Assembly: GCA_027886785.1 (NCBI GenBank)
Contig: JAPCJV010000051.1
Span: 1-8,908, forward strand
Source: Nitrososphaerota archaeon
Lineage (GTDB): Archaea; Thermoproteota; Nitrososphaeria; Nitrososphaerales; CADDZS01
Length of the DNA stretch: 8,908 bases
Direction of reading: 5' to 3'
Shown here: positions 5,357 through 8,908 of the stretch, one piece after another
Position numbering within the stretch: position 1 is the stretch's first letter
How the letters are laid out: the number at the start of each line of letters is the position of its first letter
Made by a program: the position numbers and the translations under genes
Notes under the pieces: generated by a model
The model's input: only the letters and a program-made list of their open reading frames with translations
Databases searched by the model: none
What the model was told of the DNA's origin: nothing

Positions 5357-5911
5357 ATGAGTACTGTGGCTAATTCCGTGTTAACTAAAGGAACTTCTAT
5401 TGATCCCCTTCGATATTGGATCAAGGGTTCGCCTCTTGCATCAGCTACAGAGTTCACCAGCTGTCCTATCGCTACGAGTCTAGGTGTCTTGGGAAGAAAG
5501 TGGACTATGTTGATCTTACGCGATATGGCGATGCGCAAGGCCGAGCGCTTCAGCGACCTCACGAGATCTATTCCAGGGATCACACCCCGCGCGCTTTCAA
5601 TGCGGCTGAAAGAATTAGAGCAATCAGGGATGATCGAGAGAGTGGACGATCGAAAGTCTCCTAGGCTCGTTCGGTGGAATCTTACTGAGAAGGGCTGGGA
5701 TACGCTTCCGATCTTGTTGAGCTATGTCGCTTTCGGTTCAAAGTGGTTCGCCCCTTCAGTTTTCAACGACGGGAAACCGAGGGAGATGAATGACATTTAC
5801 CCTCAGAAGAACTTGAAGCCTCTGTACGTGAATATTGATGTAGACCCAGCGCGAGTCCGAAAAATTCTCAGAGAAGAGGCAACTTCAGCAAACGTAACTT
5901 GGAATAAGTAA
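5357..5911 (+). CDS. HxlR-family winged-helix transcription regulator with a single cysteine
   Basis: A 184-residue regulator. The HxlR signature begins with CPIATSLGVLGRKWTMLIL (36-54), followed by the winged helix: FSDL (65-68), the recognition helix in ITPRALSMRLKELEQSGM (75-92), and a wing ending at RLVRWNLTEKG. C36 is the only cysteine and sits at the conserved CP position. In YodB/HypR-like relatives this cysteine senses oxidants or electrophiles. The protein is longer than usual (100-130 residues): 35 extra residues precede the core, and a tail of about 40 follows the last helix (after FNDGKPREMND). ATG 5357-5359 is the only ATG before the core; GAGG lies only two bases before it. An in-frame GTG at 5366 is an alternative. 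It is divergent from the VOC gene and faces the palindrome at 5310-5339, so it probably represses both genes. Confidence 0.85.
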   Translation: MSTVANSVLTKGTSIDPLRYWIKGSPLASATEFTSCPIATSLGVLGRKWTMLILRDMAMRKAERFSDLTRSIPGITPRALSMRLKELEQSGMIERVDDRKSPRLVRWNLTEKGWDTLPILLSYVAFGSKWFAPSVFNDGKPREMNDIYPQKNLKPLYVNIDVDPARVRKILREEATSANVTWNK

Positions 5912-6000
5912 GAAAAAGTTTTGGAGCCCCAATTCCTGCCAAAAATGCATCAGTGCTTCATTATGTCGAACCACTTGTAAGTTCGAAAAACAAAATACAG

Positions 6001-6052
6001 AAAAAAAAGTGCCGCGGAAACGGAACGAAAATTAATCGCTCCGTCTCCGTTT
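6001..6052 (-). terminator. hairpin plus T8 after the HtrA-like gene
   Basis: On the minus strand AAACGGA (6052-6046) pairs with TCCGTTT (6024-6018) around a 21-base loop. A short GC-rich stretch and eight Ts (6008-6001) follow. It begins 23 bases after the stop of the protease gene and is the clearest intrinsic-like terminator in the window. The rest of the 163-bp gap holds no other feature. Confidence 0.6.
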
Positions 6053-6074
6053 AGCTTCGAGGTTCTTTTTTGAT

Positions 6075-6977
6075 TTAGGCTTCAGAAGGAGTTATTTTGA
6101 GCTCGGTGGCTTTTTCACCGCGGAGCACTTTCAGTGTAGTTTCCTTACCGATTACTCCGCCGGCAAGTGCTCTGAAGAGGTCGTTGTAGCTTTCGACGTT
6201 CTTCGAATCGAGGCCGACAATGATGTCTCCTACTGCTACTCCCGCTTTCTTAGCTGGTGTTCCTGGTTCCACGGAAAGGACGATAAGCCCTTCACTTTGC
6301 CCTAACTCTTTTGCGACGTCTTCTGGAAGAGTCAAAGGGTTTGAAACGATTCCGAGATAGCCTCTCTTGATCGAACCGCTGCTACCAATCTCCTTTGCGA
6401 CCGTCGTAACGACTCCTACTGGAATCGCAACACCCCTGTTTGAAAAGTACGCAGTGTTCATTCCAATCATATTTCCCCTAGCGTCAAGCAACGGGCCGCC
6501 CGAGTATCCGCGGTTTAGTCTAACGTCGGTTATGATCAGATCATCTGACCACTGGCCTCCCATTCTCCCCTTGGGGTTGGTGATTATTCCGGACGCAGCA
6601 CCGACGCGATCACCAAACGGATTTGCAAGAGCGAGGACAAATTGTCCAGTTGAGAGATTCTCTGATTCTCCCCTTGAAATGGGCTGAAGGGACTTTGCGT
6701 TTTCTACCTTCAACACAGCAATGTCGGAGTATCTGTCCTGACCGACAATGGTCGCCTCAAGCGATTCTCCGCCTGCGAAGGAGACTTCCACCTTGGTGGA
6801 CCTGCCAAGTACATGACTGTTGGTGACAATGTGCCCTTCCTTGTCCCACACTACACCTGTTCCAACGCCCCTGCCAGAGCTCACCTGAACGACAGATGGG
6901 CTCACCCGTCTGACTACGGATGCGAGCGCGTCGGAAAAAGACTGGAGTATGCTAGTTTCTTCCGAAAGTTTACTCAT
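6075..6977 (-). CDS. HtrA/DegP-like trypsin-fold serine protease with one PDZ domain, cytoplasmic
   Basis: A 300-residue S1C-type protease. The catalytic triad is visible: H55 in VTNSHVLG, D85 in YSDIAVLKV, and S159 in GYSGGPLLD. The family usually reads GNSGGPL at the serine, so Y158 replaces the common Asn. A single PDZ domain follows (about 205-297), opening with RGYLGI and carrying EPGTPAKKAGVAVGDIIVGL. HtrA proteins degrade misfolded proteins, with the PDZ domain recognising exposed ends. There is no signal peptide or transmembrane anchor, so unlike classical HtrA it should act in the cytoplasm. The start is ATG 6975-6977: GTGAT eight bases upstream partly matches a ribosome site, and no other start occurs before the conserved region. 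It is a single-gene unit with its own terminator, divergent from the small zinc-finger gene. Confidence 0.9.
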   Translation of the reverse strand: MSKLSEETSILQSFSDALASVVRRVSPSVVQVSSGRGVGTGVVWDKEGHIVTNSHVLGRSTKVEVSFAGGESLEATIVGQDRYSDIAVLKVENAKSLQPISRGESENLSTGQFVLALANPFGDRVGAASGIITNPKGRMGGQWSDDLIITDVRLNRGYSGGPLLDARGNMIGMNTAYFSNRGVAIPVGVVTTVAKEIGSSGSIKRGYLGIVSNPLTLPEDVAKELGQSEGLIVLSVEPGTPAKKAGVAVGDIIVGLDSKNVESYNDLFRALAGGVIGKETTLKVLRGEKATELKITPSEA

Positions 6978-6989
6978 GATATAATATCA
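6977..6989. promoter_or_regulatory. 13-bp AT-rich palindrome at the HtrA start
   Basis: TGATATAATATCA is a perfect odd-length palindrome directly touching the ATG of the protease gene. It resembles a TATA box but is too close to the start codon to drive this start. It could be an operator, a translation-initiation hairpin, or chance in an AT-rich leader. Confidence 0.3.
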
Positions 6990-7092
6990 CTAGCACTTTC
7001 TAGGGGAGCGAGGCCTACTTGATGACTAACGAAGGACAATGCCAGTCACAGACAGAAATTTTCTTCTCAAAATAGCTTCTTCAGACCGCTAA

Positions 7093-7275
7093 ATGATATA
7101 TATCCAATCGTTACCCAGAGATCAGAAGTCAAGGAGTAACAAAAATCCCTTGTCCGGAACTAACGAAATTCAAAAGTGGAGATGTCCGTTTTGCGGTCTG
7201 AAGATCGAAGATCAGGATAGCAAAAGTTTCCGCCAAAGAGTCATTTTCCATCGTAAAATGCACGATGAAAAGTGA
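7093..7275 (+). CDS. small C2H2 zinc-finger protein
   Basis: A 60-residue protein with one finger: CPFC (C31, C34), then 18 residues, then HRKMH (H53, H57). The loop is longer than the classical 12 residues, so the fold may be a variant finger. Short single-finger proteins of this kind are common in Nitrososphaerota and other archaea, where they are assumed to bind DNA, RNA or protein; the role here is unknown. Residues 1-30 are polar and basic. ATG 7093-7095 has a weak TATA-like CAAAATAG about 22 bases upstream and no Shine-Dalgarno site. It is divergent from the protease gene and in the same direction as the second zinc-finger gene, 113 bases apart. Confidence 0.65.
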   Translation: MIYIQSLPRDQKSRSNKNPLSGTNEIQKWRCPFCGLKIEDQDSKSFRQRVIFHRKMHDEK

Positions 7276-7388
7276 TTAATCGTCCTCCCTAAAGTAGAAT
7301 TATCTCATTCCAGCTCTCTCAAAAGTGAAGAGAAGCTGAAAAAAGTTTAGATGGAACGCAGTATCCATACTATAGTAGGTAAGTGAGA

Positions 7389-7601
7389 ATGAGAATGGAA
7401 CAAAGTGAGTTCCAAGGTGTAAAGTCGGTACCGTCGTCTGATCTGGACAGCTGCAGCGCGTGCGGTAGATCTTTTACTCATTCTCAGTTTCTGGACCATC
7501 TGTTCCACAACAAGGACTGTATGAGGAAGTACTGGGAAGAGGAAGAGAAAACGCATGTTTTCCGGCTAAGGCACCACCGAGGATCAAAGAATCTTCCATA
7601 A
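7389..7601 (+). CDS. small C2HC/C2H2-like zinc-finger protein
   Basis: A protein of about 70 residues with one metal site: CSAC (cysteines 3 residues apart), the classical finger phenylalanine and leucine (SFTHSQFL), then histidines in DHLFH and a final cysteine in NKDC. The pattern is C-x2-C-x11-H-x6-C, or C-x2-C-x14-H-x3-C if the later histidine binds. The tail is a highly charged helix (KYWEEEEK) followed by a basic end (RLRHHRGSK). The start is uncertain: GTG 7383, ATG 7389 and ATG 7395 are all in frame. A TATA-like TACTATAG (7367-7374) would give a leaderless start at 7395, while AGTTTAGA (7344-7351) would give a short leader. Probably a nucleic-acid-binding or regulatory protein; no partner is evident. 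Confidence 0.6.
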   Translation: MRMEQSEFQGVKSVPSSDLDSCSACGRSFTHSQFLDHLFHNKDCMRKYWEEEEKTHVFRLRHHRGSKNLP

Positions 7602-7642
7602 TATACGAACTCATGTACTTTGACCCCTATTTACTTCTGATT

Positions 7643-7674
7643 CATAGCATTCGCTATGCACAAAGCCTAAAGGC
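7643..7674 (+). terminator. two small hairpins after the second zinc-finger gene
   Basis: CATAGC (7643-7648) pairs perfectly with GCTATG (7653-7658) around a four-base loop. Sixteen bases further GCCTAAAGGC (7665-7674) forms a short stem. They lie 42 bases past a stop codon and about 50 before the transporter gene. There is no T-run directly after, so a terminator is only a guess; a leader structure for the transporter gene is also possible. Confidence 0.25.
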
Positions 7675-7721
7675 ATAACCCGCGAAATTGTACGGATTCT
7701 TTTTCTTTAAGACAAGGTCGA

Positions 7722-8474
7722 ATGTCTCGAATGGAACCGCCAGAACAGAAGAAGGTTGTGTCAACCTCAGGAAAGCGAAAAATCGAGGAGAAACACAAGC
7801 ACATTCCAGGCCGGGGGCTGATCGGGAATCTCGCTTTGGGGTTAACTGATGGTGTTATTACGAATGTCGCATTTCTTGCAGGATTTGCCGGTGCAAACCA
7901 GGGCATAGCGATCATTCGGTTTGCCGGATACGCCTCTATGCTGGCTGGAGCTGTTTCGATGTTTTTCAGTGGACTGAACGCCTCTAGGGCGGAACATGAC
8001 CTTTTCAAGGCGGATGCTAACCGCGAATTACTCGAGATCGAACAGGAACCCGATGAAGAAAAACAGGAGCTGAAAAATATTTACATCGAGAAAGGTCTCA
8101 CCGCCAAAGAATCTGAAATCGTTGTGAGAAGGATTTCTTCAGACAAACAAAAATGGCTGGACGACCTCCTGATCCACGAGATCCACGTTTCTCGGGAGGA
8201 ATTAGAGCACCCGTTAAAAATGGCGAGCGTAATCGGGCTTTCTTTTTTGATAGGCGCACTCGTTCCTTTGTTGGGCTATTTGTTTAGCATCGATCGAGTT
8301 GTGTCCATTGCTACGTCCGTGATTCTATCCTTAGTTTTTCTGTTCTTTGTCGGAGGCTGGAAAGGGCGATTGGTCGAAAGAAAATTTTGGAGGGCAGGGC
8401 TGGAAATGCTACTGATCGGGGTGGCTGCTTCGTCGTTGCTCTTCTTAATCGGCTATGTTCTGGTTTTCGTCTAG
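7722..8474 (+). CDS. VIT1/CCC1-family iron/manganese transporter
   Basis: A 250-residue membrane protein of the vacuolar iron transporter family, which exports Fe(II) or Mn(II) out of the cytoplasm by proton exchange; in a prokaryote it sits in the cell membrane. Five hydrophobic segments are visible (about 33-57, 61-85, 168-189, 192-212, 225-249). The first carries the hallmark DGVITN (D43) and the second ends GAVSM (M80), both in the metal path in this family. Between segments 2 and 3 lies the cytoplasmic metal-binding helical domain with E102, E105, E113, E116 and E153, the expected glutamate ladder. The usual GEY motif after SM is replaced by SGLNASRAE. Residues 1-30 are a charged, histidine-containing cytoplasmic tail. 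ATG 7722-7724 is used; a second ATG is three codons in. It probably protects against metal excess. Its stop codon overlaps that of the next gene. Confidence 0.9.
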   Translation: MSRMEPPEQKKVVSTSGKRKIEEKHKHIPGRGLIGNLALGLTDGVITNVAFLAGFAGANQGIAIIRFAGYASMLAGAVSMFFSGLNASRAEHDLFKADANRELLEIEQEPDEEKQELKNIYIEKGLTAKESEIVVRRISSDKQKWLDDLLIHEIHVSREELEHPLKMASVIGLSFLIGALVPLLGYLFSIDRVVSIATSVILSLVFLFFVGGWKGRLVERKFWRAGLEMLLIGVAASSLLFLIGYVLVFV

Positions 8475-8908
8475 ACTTTTTGAAATTTGCCAGTCTTCCC
8501 ATTGTAGCTGAGTAGGCCGGCGTAAATCGCCCAGTGTATTAATAACGTCTGTATGAGTTTCTCATTAATTTCGGGCGAATGGTGCCATCGAATTCCTCTG
8601 TCCCAAAGCGCTTGAGCAATGTCTGCAGCGGTCACTCCTTCTCCTCCTCCAGCAAGCTGCAAAGCAGTTTTGAACGGTTCAATCTTCGAAAGTCGATCTG
8701 TGAGCAACCGAACTTTGTGCTTTGAAGTTTTTTGAAATTTCAGACCGAATTCAGTAAGGAATATGTCACCTTTCTCCACCTTGACGAGGCTCAGCATTTC
8801 TCCCGTATCGAGTATTGGTAGCAAGGTAACTAGATCGGCTCCAAATTCGTCTGCAAGCTTCGAGGCATCGACTGCGGTTCCGAGACCTCCGATTATTTCT
8901 ACCAACCC
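8471..8908 (-). CDS. C-terminal AAA-associated domain of an ABC transporter ATPase (partial)
   Basis: The visible 145 residues lack a proper start: the frame is open to the window edge (codon 8906-8908 is Gly), and the first Met lies inside the domain. The sequence matches the AAA_assoc_C domain found at the C-terminus of ATPases for nitrate/sulfonate/bicarbonate-type ABC importers. It begins GMVEIIGG, followed by KLADEFGADLVTLLPILD, a strand VEKGDIFLTEFGLKF, and ends HWAIYAGLLSYNGKTGKF. It has a winged-helix-like pattern and may regulate or dimerise the ATPase. The Walker motifs, if present, lie beyond the window; a stand-alone domain protein cannot be excluded. It ends in a four-base overlap with the transporter gene (shared CTAG, 8471-8474). 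Confidence 0.75.
   Translation of the reverse strand, partial: GLVEIIGGLGTAVDASKLADEFGADLVTLLPILDTGEMLSLVKVEKGDIFLTEFGLKFQKTSKHKVRLLTDRLSKIEPFKTALQLAGGGEGVTAADIAQALWDRGIRWHHSPEINEKLIQTLLIHWAIYAGLLSYNGKTGKFQKV

Noticed and set aside
7351..7386. Eleven-codon ORF ending two bases before ATG 7389 of the second zinc-finger gene
   Set aside because: It could suggest translational coupling, but no promoter fits its start and an ORF this short is expected by chance.
7602..7721. Riboswitch in the leader of the metal transporter
   Set aside because: Only two short isolated hairpins are present; nothing resembles a known metal riboswitch core.

Overview
The window looks archaeal, most plausibly a soil-type or uncultivated member of the Nitrososphaerota (Thaumarchaeota). 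Several genes have an AT-rich TATA-like element 24-32 bases before the start codon with little room for a leader, which is the archaeal leaderless arrangement. One gene has a textbook GGAGGTGA ribosome binding site. The gene content also fits: an LLM-type (probably F420) oxidoreductase, an HxlR regulator, small C2H2-type zinc-finger proteins and an ABC-ATPase-associated C-terminal domain. No rRNA, tRNA, CRISPR array or insertion sequence is visible, so the lineage is inferred and not proven.

Left part (1-2252). The first 290 bases hold no clear gene. A small secreted protein of unknown function (291-626, minus) follows. It carries two copies of a 16-residue tyrosine/glycine motif, a strong Shine-Dalgarno site, a TTG start and a possible 22-codon upstream ORF. 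Next is a broken GNAT acetyltransferase (919-1231, minus), lacking its N-terminal part and frameshifted near its C-terminus. It abuts the end of an intact LLM-class oxidoreductase gene (1233-2252, minus).

Centre (2253-4849). An AlkZ/YcaQ-like winged-helix protein with the QxQ motif of DNA glycosylases diverges from the oxidoreductase gene. It converges on a HIT-family hydrolase through a hairpin/T-run terminator. A 52-residue very basic protein with its own terminator signal follows, then a small conserved protein of unknown function (DUF6855-like).

Regulatory module (4439-5911). A VOC/glyoxalase-fold protein and an HxlR-family regulator diverge from a short intergenic region containing a perfect 11-bp inverted repeat (5310-5339). 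This is very likely the operator. The regulator has a single cysteine at the position used for redox or electrophile sensing in some HxlR relatives, suggesting a small stress-responsive detoxification unit.

Right part (6001-8908). A cytoplasmic HtrA-like protease with one PDZ domain (minus) is followed by two short zinc-finger proteins and a VIT1/CCC1-type iron/manganese transporter (all plus). The transporter's stop codon overlaps that of a convergent gene, which is cut by the window edge and encodes the C-terminal domain typical of nitrate/sulfonate-type ABC transporter ATPases. Most genes are single transcription units and not long operons. I see no large novel system. The most distinctive items are the repeat-bearing secreted protein with its leader and the VOC/HxlR operator region.
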